From NCBI GenBank assembly GCA_022827195.1, contig JAJDTL010000014.1:1-64000 (forward strand): DNA of 64,000 bases, read 5' to 3'. The notes beneath the pieces are model-generated. The model did no database searches, was not told the DNA's origin, and worked only from the letters and a program-made list of their open reading frames with translations. The translations under genes were made by a program, and so were the position numbers. This document shows positions 51,467 through 60,147 of the stretch, one piece after another. Every line of letters starts with the position of its first letter. The stretch's first letter is position 1. The DNA is from Caldilineaceae bacterium. Its GTDB lineage: Bacteria; Chloroflexota; Anaerolineae; Caldilineales; Caldilineaceae.

Positions 51467-52426
51467 ATGACCTCATCTGAAATGAGCGCCGAGCAGCCGG
51501 GCCTGGATCCGGCAGAGAGCGCCGAGAACCTCAGTAAACTGGCCCAACGCCGCCGCTTCCAACGGCGCATTCTGCCTTTCATCTTTATCCTGCCCTGGAT
51601 CCTGGGCGTGCTCGTTTTTCAAGCCTACCCCATTCTCGACTCCTTCTACCACAGCTTCACCATTTACGACGTTTTCCAGCCCGCCAAGTGGATAGGGTTC
51701 CGCAACTACGTCAATCTGATCGAGAACTCCTATACGCGCAAGGCGTTGTGGAATACGCTGCTCTACGTGATCATCTCTGTCCCCGGCGGCCTGGTTGTCG
51801 GGTTGCTGCAGGCTCTGCTGCTGAACGTAAAGGTGCGCGGTCTCCAGCTCTTTCGCACGCTCGCAATCGTGCCGGGCACCGTGCCGGCCGCCGGCGTCGC
51901 AGCCGTCGCCGTCTTCATCTGGAGTCCCTCGTTGGGGCTTATCAACAGTATCCTCGAGGTGTTAGGTCTGCCCTGGCGTCAGAGCTGGATAACCGACCCG
52001 ATCATGGTCAAATGGATCTTCATCTTCATGACCATTCAGGGCGGCATCGGCATGCTGATCTTCCTCGCCGGGCTGCAGAACGTGCCCCAGGAGCTTTATG
52101 ACGCCGCCAAGATCGACGGCGCACATTCGCTGCAGACACTCTTCAAAGTCACGCTGCCGATGCTGACCCCCTATACGCTGTTCAACCTGTTGACAAGCCT
52201 GATCGGCGCCTTCCAAATGTTTACCGGCCCGATGCTGATGACCGGAGGCGGCCCCGCCGGCGGCTCGACCTTTTACGCCCAGCTGATCTACGAAAACGCT
52301 TTCAAATTCTTCAAGATGGGCCACGCGGCCGCGCTGGCCTGGATCCTTTTTGTTATCTGTGTGGTGATCGTTATCACCGTCTTCCGTTCGTCGGCGAGCT
52401 GGGTCTACTATGAGGGCGGGAACTGA
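51467..52426 (+). CDS. Sugar ABC transporter permease, MalF type
   Basis: 319 residues from ATG 51467; a second ATG five codons on is possible. Upstream open frame is not protein-like. Six predicted membrane segments, starting ILPFIFILPWILGVLVFQAY, and the coupling motif YDAAKIDGAHSLQTLFKVTLP (EAA loop). Family binding-protein-dependent inner-membrane component. Forms the pore with the protein at 52432. Confidence 0.93.
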   Translation: MTSSEMSAEQPGLDPAESAENLSKLAQRRRFQRRILPFIFILPWILGVLVFQAYPILDSFYHSFTIYDVFQPAKWIGFRNYVNLIENSYTRKALWNTLLYVIISVPGGLVVGLLQALLLNVKVRGLQLFRTLAIVPGTVPAAGVAAVAVFIWSPSLGLINSILEVLGLPWRQSWITDPIMVKWIFIFMTIQGGIGMLIFLAGLQNVPQELYDAAKIDGAHSLQTLFKVTLPMLTPYTLFNLLTSLIGAFQMFTGPMLMTGGGPAGGSTFYAQLIYENAFKFFKMGHAAALAWILFVICVVIVITVFRSSASWVYYEGGN

Positions 52427-52431
52427 CGACC

Positions 52432-53331
52432 ATGGCGGGCATCTCTGCAGCGCGGCGCGGACGTACACAGGGCGGCGGCTTCTTTATCGGAATTCGCACC
52501 AGCCGCTACATCCAGCACGCGATAGCCTATGTTGTCATCGCCATCTTTCTGTTAGTTTCCCTCATGCCCTTGGGCTGGATGTTCAGCGCCGCCTTCAAGA
52601 CGCTGGAACAGATGCGTATCACCATCCCCATCCAGTGGATCCCCAACCCCGTCACCCTCGAGAACTTTGTCGATGGCTGGGCAGCGCGAGACTGGATGCT
52701 CAACTTGCGCAACACCCTGATGCTCGCGGTCTTCGTCGGTGTGCCCACGATGATTTCCTGCACTCTGGCCGCCTATGCCTTCGCCCGTATGAGATTTCCC
52801 GGCAGCGAAGCGTTGATGCTGCTCAACATCAGCCTGATGCTCATTCCCGACCAGGTCACGCTCGTTCCTCGTTTTGTCATGATGGCGCGCATGGGCTGGG
52901 TTGGGACCTGGCTGCCGGCCATCATTCCGTCGATGCTGGCGCTCAATCCCGCCATGATTTTTGTCCTGCGCCAGTTTTTCCGCGCCATCCCGAACGAGCT
53001 TAGCGACGCCGCCCGCATTGACGGCTGCAACGATCTCGGCATCTTCTGGCGCATCATTGTTCCGCTGTCCAAGCCCATTCTTGCTCTCCAAATTGTTCTC
53101 ATCACATCCTGGGCCTGGAACGACCTGCTCTTCTCCCTCCTCTATCTCAAGCACAAGAGCATGCAGACCCTTATGCTCGCCATGCAGGGCTTCATCGGCA
53201 CGCGCGGCGACACCAAGTGGGGACCAATGATGGCCATGTCAGTCCTGATGTCGCTGCCGATGATGGTGCTTGCCTACTATGGGCAGCGCTACTTCACCGA
53301 GGGCTTTACCCTGAGCGGCATCAAAGGGTAA
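52432..53331 (+). CDS. Sugar ABC transporter permease, MalG type
   Basis: 299 residues, 5 bp after the MalF-type gene. Conserved features: YAFARMRFPG, the EAA loop LSDAARIDGCNDLGIFWRIIVPLSKP, and the terminal GFTLSGIKG typical of MalG-type permeases. It pairs with the protein at 51467. Confidence 0.94.
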   Translation: MAGISAARRGRTQGGGFFIGIRTSRYIQHAIAYVVIAIFLLVSLMPLGWMFSAAFKTLEQMRITIPIQWIPNPVTLENFVDGWAARDWMLNLRNTLMLAVFVGVPTMISCTLAAYAFARMRFPGSEALMLLNISLMLIPDQVTLVPRFVMMARMGWVGTWLPAIIPSMLALNPAMIFVLRQFFRAIPNELSDAARIDGCNDLGIFWRIIVPLSKPILALQIVLITSWAWNDLLFSLLYLKHKSMQTLMLAMQGFIGTRGDTKWGPMMAMSVLMSLPMMVLAYYGQRYFTEGFTLSGIKG

Positions 53332-53355
53332 TCCGTATACTCCAGCCTGCCTCCG

Positions 53356-53928
53356 ATGACCTCCCTGCCCTTCTTTACCTCCCGGCGCGAACGGCGCCTC
53401 TGGCTGTGGACTTTGCTCGTCGTCGCCGCGATCTACTCGACGCTCGGCGTCGTACGGCCTCTGGCAGGCATACTGCGCGAGCAGGGCCTGCTCGGAGGCC
53501 TGTTTATGCTCGGCATGCTCCTGGTCGGCGCTGCCATCTTCACCCAGGGATTGAAGACGCGTCCGCGCGGCGCAGAAATCTACGTGGCCTTGGGCGTTGC
53601 CGCGGTCTATCTGCTCCTGCTCACCCGCATCGCGACGCCGGAGGAACGCACGCACCTCATCGAGTACGGCGTCGTCGCCGTCTTCATCTATGAGGCGCTG
53701 ACCGAGCGCGCCAACCATGGCCGCCGCGTCCCAATGCCCGCGCTCCTGGCTATCGTGGCCGCCTCGCTCATCGGCCTCGTCGACGAGAGCATCCAGGCCT
53801 TTCTGCCAACCCGCGCCTACGACGTCCGCGACGTACTCTTCAATGTCCTTGCCGCGCTTATGGCGGTCGCGGCCAGCGCGGCCCTCGCTTGGGCGCGGCG
53901 CTGGCGCACCAGGCGTCAGCAAGGCTGA
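53356..53928 (+). CDS. VanZ-family membrane protein
   Basis: 190 residues. Four hydrophobic segments and the VanZ hallmarks: HLIEYGVVAVFIYEAL (HxxEY) and DESIQAFLPTRAYDVRDVLFN (Q-F-P-R...DxxxN). VanZ gives low-level teicoplanin resistance in enterococci by an unclear mechanism; most homologues are uncharacterised. It follows the permease gene by 24 bp and may be co-transcribed, though no functional link is evident. Confidence 0.88.
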   Translation: MTSLPFFTSRRERRLWLWTLLVVAAIYSTLGVVRPLAGILREQGLLGGLFMLGMLLVGAAIFTQGLKTRPRGAEIYVALGVAAVYLLLLTRIATPEERTHLIEYGVVAVFIYEALTERANHGRRVPMPALLAIVAASLIGLVDESIQAFLPTRAYDVRDVLFNVLAALMAVAASAALAWARRWRTRRQQG

Positions 53929-54357
53929 TCGGACCGGCCGAAGAGCAGTTCCCGTTCCACGTCGATCCGCCTGCCTCTCCTCTTCGACAAGAATCACTCT
54001 CTTTTTGCTCAAGTCGACGCTGCCGGCAAACGGCGTCCGACCGCACGCCATGGTCTCGCAGGCCCTCGTCCCAGCCGCCGGGCGGGCGGGAAATTCTGCT
54101 TTTCCGATTCCAGGAAATGTGCTATAACTGGCTTACCCACTGGAAATCAAGCAAATCGTTCACAGTATCCAGAATGGGTCACGCCCGAGTTTCGTTGGCC
54201 TGGAATGTGAGACAATCGGTCTCCGACGCATGGAGACGGAGCAAGGGGGTGATGCCGCCCAGACGATAGGAGAGAAGCACAACACCCGCGCGCTCGCTGG
54301 CATTGAAGCGGTTTTGAATTCGTTGACCAATCCATCCTCAGACAAAGGAGCGGACCG
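53929..54357. other. Intergenic region before the duplicated binding-protein genes
   Basis: 429 bp. An extended -10-like TGC-TATAAC lies at 54120-54128. A block containing AGGGGGTGATGCCG (from 54244) recurs upstream of the paralogous gene at 56840. No coding frame is convincing. Confidence 0.55.
54120..54128 (+). promoter_or_regulatory. Extended -10-like element
   Basis: TG-C-TATAAC (-10 at 54123-54128), about 230 nt before the ATG of the first duplicated binding protein. The -35 is weak (TTTTCC at 54100-54105). Confidence 0.35.
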
Positions 54358-55731
54358 ATGGCACGGCAAGAACGCATGAGTCGACGTGATTTTTTGCGTA
54401 GTTCCCTGGTCGTTGGCGCTGCCGGCGCGCTGGCAGCAGGTTGCGTGGAAGGTATGCCCGTTGCGGCCCCCGCCGGAGGGGACGCGGCGATGCAGGAGCC
54501 CACGGTCGTGCGCGCCTCCCACTGGTGGGGCGGCTTCATGACGCCCAGTTTTGAAGCAGCCCAAAAAGCACTCCCTGTTGAAATCACCGAAGAGATGACC
54601 CCCTGGGGCGAATACAACCAAAAGCTGCTGACCCAGCTCGCAGGCGGCGTCGCGCCCGACCTGATCGAGGTCGCGGCCGACAATTTCGGCGATTTCTGGC
54701 CCTCCGGGCGCATTGCAACGCTCGACGACCTCGTCGCCGACCGCGACATGACCAAGTGGGGCTTCGATCAGTGGATCGAAAACGGCTATGAAGGCAGCCT
54801 CTACGGCCTTTCGATCTTCTACCCCGAGCAGATGACCCTCTGGATCAACAAAGAGATGACCGATGAGGCGGGCATCGCGATCCCGAACCCCGGCGACGCC
54901 GATTTTGACTCCTGGACCTGGGACGATTTCGTCGAAGTCCTCGATGCGCTCACCATTCGCGGATCCGATGGCACAATCGAGCGCTACGGCATGTCGATCT
55001 GGATCGCCGGGCTCAATGGATTGGGACTGACAATGGTCTACCAGAATGGCGGCCAGATCTTCGACACCGCCGACAACTACAAAGAGTCGGAGATCTTGCT
55101 CACAACGCCAGAAGTGATCGAGTCGTTCCAGCAGCGTTACGACCTTGTCCATACGCACGGTGTGGGCATGCCGCCTTCAGAGGTTGAGGCGGTGGGCGGC
55201 GTCTCACGCGCCTGGTCCGCCGGACGGTGCGCCATCACGTCAAGCTGGGGCAATCCACAGAACATCGTCGAGCACCCCTTCCTCTATGACCACCTGCCCT
55301 GGCCGTATAAGGATCAGAAAGTCCAGATCTACGGCGGCAACTGCTGGTCGCTCAACATAGACTCCGATGTGATCGATGAGGCCTTCGAGTTGATGTGGTT
55401 CATCACCACTGACGACCTGTGGGCGCAGTACCGGACCGACAGCTTCCACAACGCCGCCTACGAAACGCGCGGCCACATCGACCGCATGCCCTCCGGCGTG
55501 AACAAGGACCTGGCCGAAGGCGTGGTCTACCGAGACCCCGCGACCAAGAACGAGGCGTTCGAAGGCGGTGGCGACGGCGCCTTCGGGCCGCGCTGGCTGG
55601 GGGAGAAGGCCGCCCTGGAGATTCAGCGGCGGATGCGGACCGCCGAGGAAGAGATCCTGCTTCAGGTCAAGTCGGTTGAGGATGCCCTCGCCGACGCAAA
55701 GGCCGAAATCGATCCCCTGCTGAACCGGTAG
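54358..55731 (+). CDS. Tat-exported family-1 sugar ABC solute-binding lipoprotein, copy 1
   Basis: 457 residues, AAAGGAG upstream. Tat lipoprotein signal SRRDFLRSSLVVGAAGALAAGC. Mature features include LAGGVAPDLIEVAADNFGDF and LYGLSIFYPEQMTLWINKEM. Copy 2 at 56840 has exactly the same length and is clearly a tandem duplicate (SRRDFLRSSLVVGAAGALAA and RASHWWGGFMTPSF are identical). Copy 1 is followed by a PhyH gene, not by permeases, so it presumably uses the permeases at 58299 and 59228, with a related ligand. Confidence 0.93.
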   Translation: MARQERMSRRDFLRSSLVVGAAGALAAGCVEGMPVAAPAGGDAAMQEPTVVRASHWWGGFMTPSFEAAQKALPVEITEEMTPWGEYNQKLLTQLAGGVAPDLIEVAADNFGDFWPSGRIATLDDLVADRDMTKWGFDQWIENGYEGSLYGLSIFYPEQMTLWINKEMTDEAGIAIPNPGDADFDSWTWDDFVEVLDALTIRGSDGTIERYGMSIWIAGLNGLGLTMVYQNGGQIFDTADNYKESEILLTTPEVIESFQQRYDLVHTHGVGMPPSEVEAVGGVSRAWSAGRCAITSSWGNPQNIVEHPFLYDHLPWPYKDQKVQIYGGNCWSLNIDSDVIDEAFELMWFITTDDLWAQYRTDSFHNAAYETRGHIDRMPSGVNKDLAEGVVYRDPATKNEAFEGGGDGAFGPRWLGEKAALEIQRRMRTAEEEILLQVKSVEDALADAKAEIDPLLNR

Positions 55732-55762
55732 GGGGTCCTCCTGGAAAGGAGGCACAGCGGCT

Positions 55763-56626
55763 ATGTTGAGCCAGGACCAGGTCGACTTCTACGCTGAGAA
55801 CGGATACCTACATCTGCCGGGCATTCTCTCCGCGGCCGAAGTCGCACAGTTGCAGGCAGCGACCGACCGGCTGATCGAGTTCGCATCAGCGCTGCAGGTC
55901 CCGCAGCCGGACTACTACTACATCCGCAATCCCGATACCGGGCAGGATATTCTGCGCCGTATCAACTTCCCCGGCAAACGGGCGACGGAGTGTCAGGCCT
56001 TGTATGGCCACCCCGGCATACTGGCGATCACCGAGGGGCTGCTGGGGCGTGACTTCATCGTCGCTGACGATGCCCTGGTTATCAAGATGCCGGAGTACGG
56101 CGCGCCGGTCCCCTGGCATCGCGACTTGGCCACCGGCGTAATGCACCGGGCAAGCGACAGTCTCGCCGTGGTCGGCGTCGACCTCGATGCTTCCACCCTC
56201 GACAACGGCGCCGTCTACGTTGTGCCCGGCAGCCACAAGTGGGACCTGGTCGACATCCAGGACATGGTTGATGAACACGGCTTTGACATTCCCGGCGCGG
56301 CGCCGGTCGAAACGCAGGCCGGCGACGTACTCGTTCACGCCGCTAATCTGCTCCACGCCTCGCGCGTGGGCCGCGGCGGCAGAGTGCGGCGGACAATCTA
56401 CTTCGGCACCTTCGGCATCGACCCCTACATGCACGAGTACCAGGCAAGCGACACACTCGTGAAATTGCAAATGCAGTATATGTTTCGCGGCATCCAGCTG
56501 CGCCGAAAGATGGCCTATTCGCAGGCTGAGCAACCCTTCGCATGGAAGGGGTCTGCCGCCTGGCAAGTGGACCTGGACGAGGCCGATCATGTCGAATGGG
56601 GCGTGCCCAGTGCACGTCCCTATTGA
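55763..56626 (+). CDS. Phytanoyl-CoA dioxygenase family protein 4
   Basis: 287 residues with AAAGGAGG about 12 nt upstream. PhyH family with intact iron ligands H119, D121 (VPWHRDLATG) and H198 (AANLLHASRVG), the YVVPGSH loop and an Arg-rich C-terminal end of the barrel (GRVRRTIYFGTF). It sits between two duplicated sugar-binding-protein genes, suggesting that it hydroxylates an imported compound or is part of its degradation. It is not closely similar to the three PhyH proteins at 34955-37655. Confidence 0.9.
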   Translation: MLSQDQVDFYAENGYLHLPGILSAAEVAQLQAATDRLIEFASALQVPQPDYYYIRNPDTGQDILRRINFPGKRATECQALYGHPGILAITEGLLGRDFIVADDALVIKMPEYGAPVPWHRDLATGVMHRASDSLAVVGVDLDASTLDNGAVYVVPGSHKWDLVDIQDMVDEHGFDIPGAAPVETQAGDVLVHAANLLHASRVGRGGRVRRTIYFGTFGIDPYMHEYQASDTLVKLQMQYMFRGIQLRRKMAYSQAEQPFAWKGSAAWQVDLDEADHVEWGVPSARPY

Positions 56627-56839
56627 CGCTCCCGATGCAGTCGGCAGATTCTGGCCAGCCTTGAGCCGCTGGCTGCGCAGTCCAGGCGTATAAGCGGGCA
56701 ATCCCTGCCATCATGGCGTCTTCACGAACAGATAGGGGGTGATGCCGACCCGACGAAGCCATACAGACAAATGAAGTGCACAATCGGTGGACCAGATATC
56801 TGTTCTTCTGAGTCCATCCAAAGGAAAAGGAGCGAACCG

Positions 56840-58213
56840 ATGACAGTTCAGAGACGTATGAGCCGGCGCGATTTTCTGCGCAGTTCATTGGTGGTCGGCG
56901 CTGCAGGGGCACTGGCAGCAGGTTGTGTGGAAGGGATGCCGGCCGCCGCGCCGGCCGATGGCAGCGCAGCCATGCCGGAGAGGACGGAGGTACGCGCGTC
57001 GCACTGGTGGGGCGGCTTTATGACGCCCAGCTTCGACGCAGCTGCCAAGGCGCTTCCGATCGACGTGATCGAAGAGATGACACCCTGGGGCGAATATCCC
57101 CAGAAACTGCTGACACAGATGGCCGGCGGTGTCGCGCCCGACTTGGTCGAGGTCGACGCCTACTGGTTCGGGGACTTCTGGACTTCCGGTCGCCTCGCCC
57201 CGCTCGACGACCTGGTGGCCGACCGCGACATGGACACGTTTGGGGTTGATCAGTGGCTGGAGAACGGCTTCAAAGGCAGCCTTTACGGCATCTCCATCTT
57301 CTACCCCGAGCAGTTGACCCTATGGATTAACAAGGGGATGACCGACGCCGAAGGCATCGACATTCCCAACCCCGGCGAAGAGGGCTTCGACACGTGGACC
57401 TGGGATGACCTTGTCGAAGCGGCGCAGGCGCTGACCAAACGCACATCAGACGGCACTGTCGAGCAGTGGGGCATGTCGATGGGCATCGGCGGTCTGGGGG
57501 GCATCGGTGCAACCATGGTCTACCAGAGCGGTGGCATGATGTTCGACTCCGAGGACAACTACGGGGAAACGGAGATCCTGTTGACGTCGCCCGAGGTGAT
57601 CGAGTCGTTCCAACTGCGTTATGACCTCGTCCACACGCACCAGGTGGCGATGCCGCCCTCCGAGCTTGAGTCGGTCGGTGGATCGTCGCGCGCGTGGTCG
57701 GCCGAGCGCAGCGCCTTTACCGTCTCCTGGGGAAATCCCCAGAACATCGTCGAGCACCCCTTCATCTATGACCATCTGCCCTGGCCCTATGTCGAGCAGA
57801 AGCTGCAGATCTACGGCGGCAACTGCTGGGCGCTCAACCAGGACTCTGAAGTGACGGAGGCAGCCTTCGACCTTATGTGGTTCGTCACGACCGATGACCT
57901 GTGGGCGCAGTACCGCACCGACAGCTTCCACAACGCCTCCTACGATACCCGCAACCATATCGATCGGATGCCGTCGGGAACCAACAAGGACCTGGCCGAG
58001 GGCGCGGTCTTCCGCGATCCCGCGACCAAGAATCCGGCCTTCGATGGCGGCGGCGATGGCGTCTTCCGTGCGCGCTGGCTGGGCGAAAAGGCGAGCCTGC
58101 GCATTTTGCGCCGCATGAATACCGTAGAGGAAGAGATCCTGCTGCAGAAGAAGACCGTGGAGGAGGCCCTGGCCGACGCCAAGGCCGAGATCGACGGCTG
58201 GCTGCAGTCGTAG
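56840..58213 (+). CDS. Tat-exported family-1 sugar ABC solute-binding lipoprotein, copy 2
   Basis: 457 residues from ATG 56840 (AAAAGGAGCGAACCG upstream, almost the same leader as copy 1). Tat lipoprotein signal as in copy 1. Ligand-site regions differ in places: copy 1 has IEVAADNFGDFWPSG where copy 2 has VEVDAYWFGDFWTSG. Directly followed, beyond a hairpin, by its permeases at 58299 and 59228 and a GH4 glycosidase, so the ligand is probably a di- or oligosaccharide. Confidence 0.93.
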   Translation: MTVQRRMSRRDFLRSSLVVGAAGALAAGCVEGMPAAAPADGSAAMPERTEVRASHWWGGFMTPSFDAAAKALPIDVIEEMTPWGEYPQKLLTQMAGGVAPDLVEVDAYWFGDFWTSGRLAPLDDLVADRDMDTFGVDQWLENGFKGSLYGISIFYPEQLTLWINKGMTDAEGIDIPNPGEEGFDTWTWDDLVEAAQALTKRTSDGTVEQWGMSMGIGGLGGIGATMVYQSGGMMFDSEDNYGETEILLTSPEVIESFQLRYDLVHTHQVAMPPSELESVGGSSRAWSAERSAFTVSWGNPQNIVEHPFIYDHLPWPYVEQKLQIYGGNCWALNQDSEVTEAAFDLMWFVTTDDLWAQYRTDSFHNASYDTRNHIDRMPSGTNKDLAEGAVFRDPATKNPAFDGGGDGVFRARWLGEKASLRILRRMNTVEEEILLQKKTVEEALADAKAEIDGWLQS

Positions 58214-58230
58214 CATCTGCATTGCAGTAC

Positions 58231-58272
58231 GCCCAGGGAAGCGTCGCAGCTTCCCTGGGCACACGTTTTCTG
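58231..58272 (+). terminator. Attenuating hairpin between binding-protein and permease genes
   Basis: GCCCAGGGAAGC (58231-58242), loop GTCGCA, GCTTCCCTGGGC (58249-58260), then ACACGTTTTCTG. Same position relative to the genes as the one at 51370, but unrelated sequence. Confidence 0.85.
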
Positions 58273-58298
58273 TTAGTGGATAGGAGGGAGTTGCTCCC

Positions 58299-59231
58299 AT
58301 GGCGACGGCGAACGGGGTGATTACAAAACGAACCGGGTCGGTCTCACTGCGCCAGCATGAAGAGCGGGTCGCGTTTCTGTTCCTGCTCCCCTGGCTGATC
58401 GGCTTCCTGGCCTTTACCGCTTTTCCGATTGTCGCCTCACTCTTTCTCTCCTTGACCGAGTACCCGATCCTCCATTCACCGGAGTTCGTGGGGCTTCGCA
58501 ACTACGCACAGATGGTCTCGGGCGATCCTCTCTTCTGGCAGTCCCTCAAAGTGACAACGATCTATACCGTGGCGATTGTGCCCCTGCAACTGGTGACCGC
58601 CTACGCGCTGGCCATTCTTCTCAATCAGACCGTTCACGGACTTTCGGTCTTTCGCACGGTCTTCTTTCTGCCCGCGGTCACGCCCGCGGTCGCAACCGCC
58701 CTGATGTGGATGTGGGTGTTCCATCCCGAAATCGGCCTTGCCAACTCCGCCCTGGCCGGGATAGGCATCGAAGGACCGAAGTGGCTGGCTTCGACCGAAT
58801 GGGCGCTGCCGACGTTTATCATTATCAGCTTGTGGGGAATCGGCGGCGGCATGGTCATCTATCTGGCCGGGCTGCAGGGTGTGCCCACATCGCTCTACGA
58901 GGCCGCCGAACTAGACGGCGCGGGCTCGTGGTCCAGGTTTATCCATGTCACCCTGCCGATGACGTCGCCAGTCATTCTGTTCGTTACCGTGACGAGCATG
59001 ATCGGCTCGTTTCAGGTCTTCACCGCCGCGTTCGTGATGACCGACGGCGGGCCTGTAAACGCCACGCTCTTTTTCGTGTTGCATCTTTACAACCACGGCT
59101 GGCGTTTCCTGCAGATGGGTTATGCTTCGGCCCTGGCCTGGGTACTGTTCATCATCATTCTGGCGCTGACCCTTCTGCTCCTGCGCCTGTCCGGTCGGCT
59201 CGTATACTATGAGGCGGAAGAGAGATCATGA
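58299..59231 (+). CDS. Sugar ABC transporter permease, MalF type
   Basis: 310 residues, GGAGGGAGTTG upstream. First helix FLFLLPWLIGFLAFTAFPIV, coupling loop LYEAAELDGAGSWSRFIHVTLP, and the familiar FVMTDGGPVNATLFFVLHLY near the end. Overlaps the MalG-type gene by 4 bp. Uses binding proteins at 56840 and probably 54358. No ATPase gene nearby. Confidence 0.94.
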   Translation: MATANGVITKRTGSVSLRQHEERVAFLFLLPWLIGFLAFTAFPIVASLFLSLTEYPILHSPEFVGLRNYAQMVSGDPLFWQSLKVTTIYTVAIVPLQLVTAYALAILLNQTVHGLSVFRTVFFLPAVTPAVATALMWMWVFHPEIGLANSALAGIGIEGPKWLASTEWALPTFIIISLWGIGGGMVIYLAGLQGVPTSLYEAAELDGAGSWSRFIHVTLPMTSPVILFVTVTSMIGSFQVFTAAFVMTDGGPVNATLFFVLHLYNHGWRFLQMGYASALAWVLFIIILALTLLLLRLSGRLVYYEAEERS

Positions 59232-60130
59232 CGCAAGCACTGACCAAACCACAGCCAACCATGATTTCACAGTTGTGGCAGAACCGGCGCACGCGCGACT
59301 TCTGGTTCAAACTGATCATTTACGCGTTGCTTTTGGGTCTGGGCTTTCTCTTCATGGTGCCCTTCCTCTTCATGCTGTCATCGTCGCTGAAGGATCCGCA
59401 GGAGGTCTGGAAAGTGCCACCCAGCTGGATCCCCAACCCGGTCTTCTGGCAGAACTATCCTTACGCCCTCGCGCAGATGCCCTTCTTCGGCTATTTCCGC
59501 AACACTGTGCTTCTGGTCATTGGGGTCGAAGTCGGCCGGCTGCTGACCGCCAGCATGACGGCATACGCCTTTGCCCGCCTCCGTTTTCGCTGGCGAGGGC
59601 CGCTTTTCATCCTGGTGCTGAGTACGATGATGATCCCCTATCAGGTAACGCTGATTCCCCAGTACCTGATCTTCAAGGAGCTGCGCTGGCTCAACTCGCT
59701 CCTGCCCCTGATTGTGCCGGCATTTTTCGGCGGAGGCGCATTCTACGTGTTCCTCCTGCGCCAGTTTTTCATGACCATTCCGCTCGACTACGACGACGCC
59801 GCACGTATCGACGGCGCCAACTACCTTGCCATTTTCTTGCGCATCATCCTGCCTTTATCGATGCCTGTGCTGGGAACGGTGGCGATCTTCACATTTATGG
59901 AGCAGTGGAATGACCTGCTCGGGCCGCTGATCTATCTCAACACCGCGGACAAGCAGACGCTGAGCATCGGCATTGCTATGTGGTCCAAGGGTGGCGCCTA
60001 TCCGGCCGTTCACTTTTTCTCGCACACAATGGCGATCGCGCTGCTCATGTCCCTGCCTCCAGTCGTTATCTTCTTCGTATTCCAGCGTCATTTCATCCAG
60101 GGTGTCGTGATCAGCGGCGTAAAGGGCTAA
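59228..60130 (+). CDS. Sugar ABC transporter permease, MalG type
   Basis: 300 residues, ATG inside the end of the previous gene (ATGA overlap, coupled translation). YAFARLRFRWRG, the EAA loop YDDAARIDGANYLAIFLRIILP and the terminal QGVVISGVKG are typical of MalG proteins. Followed after 17 bp by the GH4 glycosidase. Confidence 0.94.
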   Translation: MTQALTKPQPTMISQLWQNRRTRDFWFKLIIYALLLGLGFLFMVPFLFMLSSSLKDPQEVWKVPPSWIPNPVFWQNYPYALAQMPFFGYFRNTVLLVIGVEVGRLLTASMTAYAFARLRFRWRGPLFILVLSTMMIPYQVTLIPQYLIFKELRWLNSLLPLIVPAFFGGGAFYVFLLRQFFMTIPLDYDDAARIDGANYLAIFLRIILPLSMPVLGTVAIFTFMEQWNDLLGPLIYLNTADKQTLSIGIAMWSKGGAYPAVHFFSHTMAIALLMSLPPVVIFFVFQRHFIQGVVISGVKG

Positions 60131-60147
60131 GCAAAAGGAGATGAAAC

